Below, piece after piece: positions 44,654-52,112 of a stretch of DNA of 64,000 nt. Position 1 is the first letter of the stretch; each line of letters opens with the position of its first letter. Source of the DNA: Halobacillus mangrovi. Lineage in GTDB: Bacteria; Bacillota; Bacilli; Bacillales; Halobacillaceae. The notes below the pieces were generated by a model that was not told the origin of the DNA, did not search any database, and saw only the letters and a program-made list of their open reading frames with translations. The DNA lies in the NCBI RefSeq assembly GCF_002097535.1, contig NZ_CP020772.1:558001-622000 (forward strand). The letters are read 5' to 3'. A program made the translations under genes and the position numbers.

Positions 44654-45694
44654 ATGGAACAACTACACTTAAATGTATCTTTGTTAAGAAGAAGAGTGCC
44701 TAATTTAACGAAAGCGGCCAAATCTGTAGGGTTAAGACCAGCGACAGTCTCCAACCTTTGTACAGGAAAAATTTCTGTAGGGAGGACAGAGGTGCGCACA
44801 TTAGTCGCCTTAGCCAATTTAGCTGGCTGCAGTCTGGATGAATTAATTATTCAAGGGGAGCGATATGAGATGATTGAAACGGGAATCAAGTCGATCGATT
44901 TATTTGCACCTTTAGCTAAAAACGGTACAGCTGGATTAGTAGCCAGGCCAGGGATGGGACAATTAGTTGTCCTGGCTGAGATTTTCCATCGATTGAAGAA
45001 CCATGGGTATAAGATTGTCTTATTGCATCCGGAAGGAGATCACCCTGAAGTCAATGATCTTAAAAAAGACCTTGATGTAATATGCTACACCGTTAAAGAA
45101 GCAGAAGAGGAAGTTCAGAAACTAGGAAAAGCAGAAGATGTCTTATTTATCGCAGATAGATCCTATGTAATTAAGGGAACCATCGTCAAGCTGCAAGAAA
45201 GTTGGAATGATCTGAAATCTGTCACCACATTTCTACTTGATCTTAAAGGGGAGGCTGTAGATGAAAACCTCCCTTATGGTCCACTAGAAACGCTTTGGCA
45301 TTTTGATAGCGACTTGGCAGCGAGAAGAATCTATCCTGCGATCCACCCGTTGCAATCAACCTCTACAGTATTGGAAGGAGCCAATCTAGAACAAAATCAT
45401 TTTTATATTCAGCAAAAGGCGAAGAAGCATCTACGCCGTTACAAGGAATTGCGTTCGATCGTTCAAGTTGGCGGGATGGATCCTCTATCATCCGCCGATC
45501 AACAGGTATACAAAAGAGGAGAACTCCTCGAAGCGTACCTAAGTCAGCCCTTTTATGTGGCAGAACCGTTCACTGGAGTAAAAGGTGAACACGTTCCTCT
45601 CGATCAAACCCTCATGGATACTCGGAAAATCCTTGACGGAGCAGAGGATCATAAGTTAGCCAAGGAGCTTATGTCTATAGGATCCCTTTTATAA
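44654..45694 (+). CDS. XRE-type HTH fused to a catalytically degenerate F1-ATPase beta-subunit (AtpD)-like domain
   Basis: The 346-residue protein has an XRE-like helix-turn-helix at about residues 5-66 (KAAKSVGLRPATVSNLCTGK). Residues 72-346 align by eye with ATP synthase beta. ETGIKSIDLFAPLAKNGTAG matches the segment before Walker A, and DVLFIAD matches Walker B. IYPAIHPLQSTSTVL, RRYKELRSIVQVGGMDPLS, FLSQPF-like YLSQPFYVAEPFTG, HVPLDQT and KILDGAEDH match the C-terminal half. The P-loop GGAGVGKT has become ARPGMGQL, the GERTREG catalytic Glu region is absent, and DELSEED has become DPLSSAD. It is therefore probably a non-hydrolysing regulator derived from AtpD. The beta-barrel N-domain of AtpD is replaced by the HTH. 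AGGAGG precedes the ATG. What it senses is unknown. Confidence 0.8.
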   Translation: MEQLHLNVSLLRRRVPNLTKAAKSVGLRPATVSNLCTGKISVGRTEVRTLVALANLAGCSLDELIIQGERYEMIETGIKSIDLFAPLAKNGTAGLVARPGMGQLVVLAEIFHRLKNHGYKIVLLHPEGDHPEVNDLKKDLDVICYTVKEAEEEVQKLGKAEDVLFIADRSYVIKGTIVKLQESWNDLKSVTTFLLDLKGEAVDENLPYGPLETLWHFDSDLAARRIYPAIHPLQSTSTVLEGANLEQNHFYIQQKAKKHLRRYKELRSIVQVGGMDPLSSADQQVYKRGELLEAYLSQPFYVAEPFTGVKGEHVPLDQTLMDTRKILDGAEDHKLAKELMSIGSLL

Positions 45695-45762
45695 AAAAGG
45701 AAGGCCGCCCTGTTCATAGGTCGGCCTCGCAAACTATAATGGTTAGGAAAAGGGGGAGAAGA

Positions 45763-46227
45763 ATGGACTATATTACTTATTTGCGTTCGATGGTCGGAAA
45801 AGAAAAAGTATTAATGACGGTTTGCGGCAGTTTTGTTTTTGATGAGGAAGGACGTGTCCTTTTACAGCTGCGTTCAGACACAAAGGAGTGGGGGATCCCA
45901 GGTGGATTTATGGAGCTGGATGAAACAGTCGAAGATACTGCTCGTCGTGAAGCAAAAGAAGAAACAGGGTTGAATCTAGGCAAATTGGAGTTGTTTGGTG
46001 TATATTCAGGACCAAACTTACATAAAACCTTCCCAAATGGAGATCAAGTAGCCCTTGTGCAAATCCTTTTCTCCTGCCGTGACTTCTCTGGTTCATTTGA
46101 GCTTAATGATGAAGAAACCCTCGATGTGAGATTTTTCTCGATGGATGACCTTCCTGAGAATATCTTCGAAAAGCATCGCTGGTTCTTAAAGGACTTAATG
46201 GAGAAAAATCCTCCTGTCATTGGATGA
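45763..46227 (+). CDS. Nudix hydrolase
   Basis: The 154-residue protein has a complete Nudix box: G-x5-E-x7-RE-A-x-EE-T-G-L (GGFMELDETVEDTARREAKE followed by ETGLNL). LLQLRSDTKEWGIPGG precedes it and the fold completes with VQILFSCRDFSG. AAAAGGGGGAGA precedes the ATG at 45763; an upstream in-frame ATG at 45739 lacks a site. TATAAT at 45735-45740 is a possible own promoter, so it need not be co-transcribed with the HTH/AtpD-like gene. It probably hydrolyses a nucleoside diphosphate derivative. Confidence 0.82.
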   Translation: MDYITYLRSMVGKEKVLMTVCGSFVFDEEGRVLLQLRSDTKEWGIPGGFMELDETVEDTARREAKEETGLNLGKLELFGVYSGPNLHKTFPNGDQVALVQILFSCRDFSGSFELNDEETLDVRFFSMDDLPENIFEKHRWFLKDLMEKNPPVIG

Positions 46228-46278
46228 TGCAGTAGTGAATAATCTGTGGTAAACTGAATATAGATAAAAAGTGACTTG

Positions 46279-46317
46279 AATAAAAAAGAGGCCGCAGCGA
46301 TAACTGCGGTCCTCTCC
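46279..46317 (-). terminator. Terminator of the type I toxin mRNA
   Basis: On the minus strand, AGAGGACCGCAG pairs with CTGCGGCCTCT (one bulge) around TTATCG, followed by six T. It is placed to end the toxin transcript after a long 3' region. Confidence 0.75.
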
Positions 46318-46390
46318 GATAGCGGTCCTCAGGGATCGGCTACTCACAGAGGAATAGACCTCTCCCGTTGGCAGACAGGAGGTCTATTTT
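46318..46390 (+). ncRNA. Candidate antitoxin RNA, 3' portion (antisense to toxin 3' end)
   Basis: A strong plus-strand terminator (AATAGACCTC / GAGGTCTATT, then T-run, 46350-46391) overlaps the end of the minus-strand toxin gene. The transcript it ends would be antisense to the toxin stop and 3' untranslated region, as in TxpA/RatA-type loci. Its 5' end is uncertain; no convincing promoter was assigned, so the left boundary is nominal. Confidence 0.5.
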
Positions 46391-46488
46391 TTATTGGTCA
46401 ATTTAATGACCAACGCAAGCAGAGCAATAAGGAAAGTTCCGGACGAAAACAGAACCATGAACACCTCATAGATACTCAAAAAAGGCAT
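46384..46488 (-). CDS. Putative holin-like type I toxin (TxpA/Hol_Tox-like)
   Basis: The 34-residue peptide (or 31 if started at the TTG at 46479) has a short polar start containing SIYEVFMVLF, one hydrophobic membrane segment (about residues 17-28) and a basic end (KLTNKK). This matches the short holin-like toxin family, whose members typically begin MxxYExxM. AAAGGGGGTG lies just upstream; its tight spacing to the ATG favours the TTG. The ribosome-binding site is enclosed in a hairpin, a terminator lies downstream, and an antisense terminator overlaps the 3' end. It probably depolarises the membrane when the antitoxin RNA is lost. Confidence 0.72.
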   Translation of the reverse strand: MPFLSIYEVFMVLFSSGTFLIALLALVIKLTNKK

Positions 46489-46490
46489 CA

Positions 46491-46515
46491 CCCCCTTTCA
46501 CATATAATAAGGGGG
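46491..46515 (-). promoter_or_regulatory. Hairpin sequestering the toxin ribosome-binding site
   Basis: On the minus strand, CCCCCTT pairs with AAGGGGG around an 11-base AT-rich loop. The right arm is the Shine-Dalgarno sequence itself. Such masking delays translation of type I toxins until the mRNA is processed. A TACAAT hexamer further upstream (46543-46560 region) is a plausible -10. Confidence 0.6.
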
Positions 46516-46689
46516 CAGCCGACCTCCATATAATCGAACCGCTATCTGCTGTCATTGTATCATAGGAAATCTAGGTCATTGGGACGAAAATCAGCTCATG
46601 AAATTTTTTTATTAACCAAAAAATCATATTAGAACCTCTTCCATTAAGCCCACTATTCCTGAAGACCCGGTTTCGGGACTTTTGTGTGA

Positions 46690-46820
46690 GTGATGGTGGA
46701 TGGGAAAACGACTCGCTTTTCGCGGGCATGTGTTGAGCCTCCACAAACTTCGTTCTCCGGGGTCTCATCTAACATGTTCATCCCACAGGAGTCTCGCCGT
46801 TTTCCCATCCACCATATGAT
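46690..46820 (-). repeat. Palindromic intergenic repeat, copy 5 (pair 3, minus orientation)
   Basis: It has GGTGGATGGGAAAACG / CGTTTTCCCATCCACC arms, ACTCGCTTTTCGCGGG near one end and GGAGTCTCG near the other. It is more diverged internally than copies 1 and 3. An outer segment (46650-46680) resembles the end conserved in copy 7. Confidence 0.8.
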
Positions 46821-46900
46821 ATATCGATACTCGAAAAGTTTTTCTGGAATGTGACAAATCAAGTTGGTCCTATTAGCAATTCAGCATTGCCAAGATTTCG

Positions 46901-47064
46901 AGTCCCTCATTTGGAAAAGGGCGGTAGGGGAAAGGGTAAGACCACAGCAGTAAAAAGAGCTAGGGTAGACCCCGCAAGAGCGTAGCGAACGAGGGAGCTT
47001 GCCAGTTCCACCCCAGGAAAGTAAGTTTTCTCCGACCTCACCCAACTATATAAGTAACGGACCT
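46901..47064 (+). repeat. Palindromic intergenic repeat, copy 6 (pair 3, plus orientation)
   Basis: A diverged core (46918-47050) with AGAGCGTAGCGAACGAGG, GAGCTTGCCAGTTCC and CAGGAAAGTAAGT, followed by AGTAACGGACC (47053-47063). It is inverted relative to copy 5, about 80 bp away. The remaining bases to the MFS gene (47065-47270) show no gene. Confidence 0.78.
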
Positions 47065-47280
47065 TCACTAACAATCAAGTCTTTCACTATGCTTCTATTA
47101 ACTTTGAATAAGTCCTTTGCCAACAGCTAGGCTTACATCCTCTCGTAGTATCATAATAAACATTCGAAACCAATGGGAAAATTTTTTCTTATAAAAAAAC
47201 GGATACATAGTTTTAGGAAAAAACGGCCGGGGTATCTCCTGAAAATGTATTAATTAATCAAACATCCAGGAGGTATCATC

Positions 47281-48453
47281 ATGTCGAAAGGAAAGAGTAT
47301 ACATGCCCTTGTCATCCTTATGTTCACCCAGTTCATTTCAGGCGGGGTTACGAACACTAAGGGTATTGTACTAGATCAAGTAGAAAAAGACTTAGGGCTG
47401 GATATGAGCCAGTTCGGTCTTGTCGTTTTTATTTTCCAATTAGGTTTTACGCTAGCCAGTGTGCTTATAGGCTATTATACCGATAAAAAAGGATTACGGA
47501 TCATGACAACAATAGGGGCCATTGTCATGGGAATCGGATTCCTTGGCACAGGTTTAGCCCCTAATATTACGTTTTTCTTAGGCTTTTATATGATTGTCGG
47601 TTTTGGCTTAGGATCTTTAGGCGTGGCATCGAATGCGATCGTACCTGCAGCCTATCCTAAGAAGCAGAATCAAATGTTCAACTTTGCGATGGGAGTCTAT
47701 GGACTGGGTATGGTCCTATTCCCTCAATTCTTGAATTATCTCTTTCAGTTTGCCTCTTGGCGTTATTTCTATATAGGAATTGCTGCAAGTCTCATTGCCG
47801 TCATTATTTATATTACGTCAGTCTCTTTTCCTTCTGGGAAAGCAGAAAAAATTGATTTCAAAGCATTTATTCCAATGCTGAAGGATGCTCAATTTGTATT
47901 TTTAATGGTATTCTTAGTCTTTGAGGTGTCCGCTGAAGTATCCTTTATGAATTTCTTCCCAACTTATCTGAAATCACTTGATTTAGGTGGGTTATCTACT
48001 ACTGAAAAAGAAGACATGGTTGCGACTATTCTCTCTCTTTTCTCAGTATTCTTTATGATTGGAAGGCTGGCCATCGCTTATCTTACGAACTGGGTCAACG
48101 AACGAGTAATTCTTATTACGTTCTCAGCGGGTTCGTTAATGATGGTGGGAGTAAGCTTTTTGGTAGCCAATGATTTTCCTTACTTGTTCGCAGGAGCGGG
48201 CTTATTTTTCTCTACGTTATTCCCGACAGCCACAGCATTTGGTACGCAAATCTCTAAAACGAGCGGTTCAGCGCTTGGTTTAATCTATATCGCTGCGGGA
48301 ATCGGCGGAGGAATTGCTGGTTACATTGTAGGCCTAGCTTCCGAAATCTTCGGCCAAGCCGGCGGTTTCAGTATCGTAATCATATTTCTTCTGTTAATGT
48401 TCCTGACAACATTCTTTATGAATAAAAATAAATCTAGTTATCATACAACCTAA
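47281..48453 (+). CDS. Major facilitator superfamily transporter
   Basis: The 390-residue protein has twelve predicted helices and the A-motif-like GYYTDKKGLRIM loop between helices 2 and 3 (about residue 65). The two six-helix halves are joined by a cytoplasmic stretch near residue 190. The overall look resembles FucP/sugar-type or general MFS permeases; no signature fixes the substrate. AGGAGG lies about eight bases before the ATG, and a terminator follows. Confidence 0.8.
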   Translation: MSKGKSIHALVILMFTQFISGGVTNTKGIVLDQVEKDLGLDMSQFGLVVFIFQLGFTLASVLIGYYTDKKGLRIMTTIGAIVMGIGFLGTGLAPNITFFLGFYMIVGFGLGSLGVASNAIVPAAYPKKQNQMFNFAMGVYGLGMVLFPQFLNYLFQFASWRYFYIGIAASLIAVIIYITSVSFPSGKAEKIDFKAFIPMLKDAQFVFLMVFLVFEVSAEVSFMNFFPTYLKSLDLGGLSTTEKEDMVATILSLFSVFFMIGRLAIAYLTNWVNERVILITFSAGSLMMVGVSFLVANDFPYLFAGAGLFFSTLFPTATAFGTQISKTSGSALGLIYIAAGIGGGIAGYIVGLASEIFGQAGGFSIVIIFLLLMFLTTFFMNKNKSSYHTT

Positions 48454-48456
48454 GGA

Positions 48457-48490
48457 AAACATCGTCTGTACTCCAGGCGATGTTTTTTTC
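48457..48490 (+). terminator. Rho-independent terminator
   Basis: AAAACATCG and CGATGTTTT pair around 13 bases, followed by T residues. Confidence 0.85.
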
Positions 48491-48566
48491 TCCTTCTTCA
48501 TTTAAAGTGATATGCTAGTCATACATATAAATAACAGAATATGGTTTTCAGTCAGGAGGTTCTTCT

Positions 48567-49874
48567 ATGTGGAAATGGTTGCCGGGTATGATTGTATTCC
48601 TTTTACTTATTACCTCCGGATGCGGAGATGATCCAAATGGTAAAAAGGAGGGGGATAAAAAAATGAAAGTTGAAGATATTGCAGGGGAGTGGAGGGGAGC
48701 GATTCAAGTCCCTAACCAGCCATTAGACATCGAGGTTACATTTGAAAAAGACAATGGAATAAAAGGTTCAATCACCATTCCTGCTCAAAATGTGGAAGGT
48801 TTCTCGCTGACAGATATCCAGCTTCAAGAACACGAGCTGTCTTTTCAGATGCCGGTTTCTGGCCAGTCTCTTGTCTTCAACGGAGTGGTAGAAGGAGATG
48901 ATATCAAAGGGACGTTTACTCAAGCAGGTCAAAGCTTTCCATTTAATTTGAAAAAATCCTCTGGAGATCATAAGTCAAAACAAGATGAAGAAGAATTCAT
49001 GACTGTAGAGACGGATACTGGAACGTTGTACGGCTCCGTTGTACTTCCTCGTAAAGGAGACGTCTTTCCAGTAGCTTTGATCATTCCAGGATCGGGACCT
49101 ACAGATCGTAATGGTAATGGTCCGGGTGGCAAAAACAACAGTCTGAAGTTTTTGGCAGAGCAGCTGGCAGCACAGGGGATTGCGAGTGTAAGGTATGACA
49201 AACGAGGGGCAGGAAAAAATGCTCAAGCGATCATTCCTCAAGAAGAAATACGGTTTGAACAGTTTATTGAAGATGCTGGTAGGTGGATGGAAAAGATTAA
49301 CAGGGATGCACGTTTTAATAAGTTAGCTGTTATTGGGCATAGTCAGGGGTCTCTAGTGGGTATGGCCGGGGCAAAAGAAGCGGACGTAGACGCTTTTGTA
49401 TCAATTGCTGGAGCCGGGAGGTCGATCGATCAAATATTAAACGATCAACTTAAAGATAGTTTACCAGAGGATGCCTATCAAGAGAGCTTATCAATTCTTG
49501 ATGCACTACGGAATGGGGATACCGTACCAGAAGTTAGTAACTCACTCCAGAGTGTCTTTCATCCATCTATACAGCCATTCCTTATGTCCTGGATGGAGTA
49601 TGATCCACAAGAGATAATCAAGTCGTTAGAGGTACCGGTGCTTTTAGTGAGCGGAGAACATGATATACAAGTACCTGTAAAAGATGCTGAATTATTGAAA
49701 GAGGCCCAGCCTGAAGCAGAACTACTGGTGATTGAAAAGATGAACCATGTGTTAAAAGAAGCCCCTGAAGAGCGTGAAGAGAATCTCAAAACATACGGAG
49801 ATCCATCGAAGCCTCTTGCAGAAGGACTCGTACAAGGAATAGTGGAATTTCTGAAAGAAAATGGATTCAACTAA
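48567..49874 (+). CDS. Lipoprotein alpha/beta hydrolase
   Basis: The 435-residue protein has a signal peptide with lipobox LITSGC (Cys about 19). A beta-rich N-terminal domain (residues about 38-125) resembles the DUF3887-like or ligand domain found before such hydrolases. A peptidase-S9/esterase-type hydrolase domain follows from about 145. The nucleophile elbow is GHSQGS, the acid likely lies in SGEHDIQVPV, and the catalytic His is in MNHVLKE. It would act on the outer face of the membrane. AGGAGG precedes the ATG. Confidence 0.8.
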   Translation: MWKWLPGMIVFLLLITSGCGDDPNGKKEGDKKMKVEDIAGEWRGAIQVPNQPLDIEVTFEKDNGIKGSITIPAQNVEGFSLTDIQLQEHELSFQMPVSGQSLVFNGVVEGDDIKGTFTQAGQSFPFNLKKSSGDHKSKQDEEEFMTVETDTGTLYGSVVLPRKGDVFPVALIIPGSGPTDRNGNGPGGKNNSLKFLAEQLAAQGIASVRYDKRGAGKNAQAIIPQEEIRFEQFIEDAGRWMEKINRDARFNKLAVIGHSQGSLVGMAGAKEADVDAFVSIAGAGRSIDQILNDQLKDSLPEDAYQESLSILDALRNGDTVPEVSNSLQSVFHPSIQPFLMSWMEYDPQEIIKSLEVPVLLVSGEHDIQVPVKDAELLKEAQPEAELLVIEKMNHVLKEAPEEREENLKTYGDPSKPLAEGLVQGIVEFLKENGFN

Positions 49875-49924
49875 ATACTTCATAATACTCTAGTACTAAT
49901 TTTTTGATTTAAGTGGCTTATTCT

Positions 49925-50192
49925 ATAAAAGCTCCCTTATCCTAAAGACTCAGCTTCGAGGTTTATGGATGAATGTTTCCGTTTCGAAGTATTAGATAGG
50001 TGTTCGGGAAAATGGCTCGCTTTCCGCGGGGATGACGGCAAGCTTCCTCGGTTTGTCAACCTGCGGGATCTTGCCAGCCAATCCCCCCGAAGGAAAGCGA
50101 GTCGTTTCCCAGACACATCAAACCTCACCCAAGGTAACGAACCTAAGTTACCTCGAAATCTAGTCTTCCACAATCCTGCTATATATAATTAA
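49925..50192 (-). repeat. Palindromic intergenic repeat, copy 7 (single, minus orientation)
   Basis: The core 49998-50115 reads GGGAAAATGGCTCGCTTTCC...GGAAAGCGAGTCGTTTCCC and corresponds to the inverted form of copies 2 and 4, including CTGCGGGATCTTGCCAGCC. GGTAACGAACC is at 50133-50143. Reading the minus strand, both outer ends match: GGAAGACTAGATTTCGAGG at the start and TCTTTAGGATAAGG at the end. This gives the best definition of a complete unit of about 265 bp and fills the gap between the hydrolase and the next gene. Confidence 0.85.
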
Positions 50193-50199
50193 TTCATTA

Positions 50200-50231
50200 A
50201 AAAAGGAGTGCCTTTCAGCGCTCCTTTTATC
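50200..50231. terminator. Bidirectional terminator
   Basis: AAAAGGAGTGC and GCGCTCCTTTT pair around CTTTCA. It lies at the end of the minus-strand BAX-inhibitor-like gene and could also stop plus-strand transcripts. Confidence 0.75.
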
Positions 50232-50949
50232 GTCTGATCTTCTGTAAAAGGCGAAGGATTTCAATGTACAGCCAGACAAGGGTGACAATCAGTCCGAAAG
50301 CTCCGTACCATTCCATATGTTTCGGAGCTCCTCTTTTAGCACCTTCTTCAATAAAATCAAAGTCTAAAACAAGATTCAGTGCCGCAATCGCTACGATGAA
50401 TAAGCTAATCCCAATTCCAACAGGTCCGCTTGAGTGGAGATAGGGGACTTGCATGCCAAAGAATATATTCAGGATAAAATTAATTAAATAAACAACAAAA
50501 ATGCCAAGGGTAGCGGAAACAACCATCGACCTGAAATTTTTCGTTACTTTAATAATCCTTGTTGCATAAAGAATCAGCAGAACGCCCATCACTGCTAACG
50601 TAAGGGAAGCTGCTTGAATGACGATACCGGTATAGCTGGCTTCGAAAAAAGCCGAAATACCGCCAATAAAAAAGCCTTCCAGTGCTGCATAAATGGGGGC
50701 GGTTATAGGAGCGGCTTTGGGAATGAAGGCTGTGATTAATGCAAAGATTAAGCCGCCAATGGCACCAATCACCATCATCAGCGTTACATCAGCACCTAAA
50801 GAATACTGATACCATGTGTAAGCTGCCGTTCCGAGCAGGAAGAGGAATAATAAGCTTATTTTTGCCACTGTTCCTCCTAAAGTCATCGTAGCTCCTGCAC
50901 TTCTTGATTGAAAGGTATTGTTTTTAAGCACCGGATTCCCTGTTCTCAT
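50227..50949 (-). CDS. BAX inhibitor-1/YccA-like membrane protein
   Basis: The 240-residue protein has about seven membrane helices and the family pattern of a polar N-terminus (NPVLKNNTFQ), GGTVAKISLLF at helix 1, and NLVLDFDFIEEGAKRGAPKHMEWYGAFG near the end. The acidic residues there correspond to the pH-sensitive aspartates of this family of Ca2+ leak channels. A GTG at 50958 is possible, but the ATG at 50949 has the better distance to AAAGGG. Confidence 0.82.
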   Translation of the reverse strand: MRTGNPVLKNNTFQSRSAGATMTLGGTVAKISLLFLFLLGTAAYTWYQYSLGADVTLMMVIGAIGGLIFALITAFIPKAAPITAPIYAALEGFFIGGISAFFEASYTGIVIQAASLTLAVMGVLLILYATRIIKVTKNFRSMVVSATLGIFVVYLINFILNIFFGMQVPYLHSSGPVGIGISLFIVAIAALNLVLDFDFIEEGAKRGAPKHMEWYGAFGLIVTLVWLYIEILRLLQKIRR

Positions 50950-51008
50950 AACCTTCACGCCCTTTTTGATAAAATCTATTAAATAATAATTGCAGTTATT
51001 CTTAAAAA

Positions 51009-51482
51009 TTATACAAGATGATGAATGTCAAAGCTTTTCGGTTGATCAGCTTCTTCGTCCCACTCTACATGGATTTCGAAAGTTCCTTCTTTAAAAAAGT
51101 AGGGGAGGCGTTTGCGGAAGGAAGGCTGCATAGGAACTTGTTCTAGATCTTCAATATCTACCCAATGAAGATCTCCCTCTGGAGGATTTTCTAAAAGCTT
51201 CCCGGAAAAGTCACTTGTTATGTAGTTGAAGATCATGTAATGATCCAACGTTACAGGGTTTACATACTCATTGATTCCTTTGAAGCGTAAGTTCTTTACG
51301 TCAAGTCCTGTTTCTTCTTTAACCTCACGTATCGCACCGTCAACAATAGCTTCAGGGAAATCGACCTTTCCTCCAGGGGGGATAAAGCCATCAAAATCAT
51401 TCCTTTTCCTGTCAATAAGCAAAATGGAATCTCCGTCCTTGATCATACAAACCGTCCATGCTTTGAAGTTGATTTTAGACAT
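51009..51482 (-). CDS. Nudix hydrolase, 8-oxo-dGTP diphosphatase (MutT)-like
   Basis: The 157-residue protein has a Nudix box (GGKVDFPEAIVDGAIREVKE then ETGLDV) preceded by LLIDRKRNDFDGFIPPGG. YVNPVTLDHYMIFNYITSDFSGKL and WVDIEDLEQVPM fit the MutT/MutX subgroup. AGGAG precedes the ATG by six bases. It lies ten bases after the response-regulator gene and may be in the same message. Confidence 0.8.
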   Translation of the reverse strand: MSKINFKAWTVCMIKDGDSILLIDRKRNDFDGFIPPGGKVDFPEAIVDGAIREVKEETGLDVKNLRFKGINEYVNPVTLDHYMIFNYITSDFSGKLLENPPEGDLHWVDIEDLEQVPMQPSFRKRLPYFFKEGTFEIHVEWDEEADQPKSFDIHHLV

Positions 51483-51491
51483 GTGTTTCTC

Positions 51492-52112
51492 CTAATGAGT
51501 GTACCATTTGTATAATTTCTTTGGTCTGCCGATCTTTTGATGACTGACGACTTGCTTTACTTTTCCTTCCTCAAGAAGGTGCATCAAATAACGGTACACT
51601 GTAGGATAAGCAAGACCGATTTTTTTAGAGATTACATCGACAGAATAAGGTTCACGATTTTCTTTTAAGAAATTAGCGATCGATTGAAGAGTTCCTTTGC
51701 TGATCCCCTTGGCTGTAAATACGTCTTCCTCTTCTTCCTGCACATTTTTCATATTTGCGATTTGCGCATGGAGTTTTATCCGAGATATCAAGTCTGGAGC
51801 TTTAACTGGCTTTAAGGCAAAATCCGTTGCTCCTTCTTCCAGAAATCTGTCCGCAATTTCCTGTCTCTCATCTACAGTCAAGACGAGAATCGGAATATAC
51901 TCATTTTGTTTCCGAATCTCGCGGACAGTTTGAAGTCCGTCCATTTCGGGCATATGGTAATCTACTAAAATGACATCATATTCCCCTGATTTGAATTTTT
52001 CGATGCCTTCCCGACCGTTCTCTGCTGTATCGGAATCCCACTGGGCGTGCTTACAAAATTCGGTCAGCATATATCGAAGTGATTCATCATTATCAATGAT
52101 CAAAATTTTCAT
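51492..52112 (-). CDS. Response regulator, CitT/DcuR-like family
   Basis: The 206-residue protein has a receiver domain (residues 1-118) with acidic pocket DNDE, phosphoacceptor Asp 51 (VILVDYHMPEMDG), conserved Thr (VLTVD) and Lys (ALKPVK). A C-terminal winged-helix region (GLAYPTVYRYLMHLLEEGKVK...GRPKKLYKW) follows, as in CitT/DctR regulators. GGAGAGG precedes the ATG at 52112, which lies inside the end of the kinase gene, so translation is coupled. Target genes unknown. Confidence 0.83.
   Translation of the reverse strand: MKILIIDNDESLRYMLTEFCKHAQWDSDTAENGREGIEKFKSGEYDVILVDYHMPEMDGLQTVREIRKQNEYIPILVLTVDERQEIADRFLEEGATDFALKPVKAPDLISRIKLHAQIANMKNVQEEEEDVFTAKGISKGTLQSIANFLKENREPYSVDVISKKIGLAYPTVYRYLMHLLEEGKVKQVVSHQKIGRPKKLYKWYTH

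Noticed and set aside
44654..45694. A functional second ATP synthase beta subunit
   Set aside because: Walker A Lys/Thr and the catalytic Glu region are missing, the beta-barrel is replaced by an HTH, and no other atp genes are present.
46276..46533. Plus-strand protein of about 85 residues across the toxin locus
   Set aside because: No ribosome-binding site; the stretch is terminator hairpins and the complement of the holin-like toxin.
49937..50192. Overlapping frames on both strands inside repeat copy 7
   Set aside because: Produced by the GC-rich palindromic core; no ribosome-binding site.
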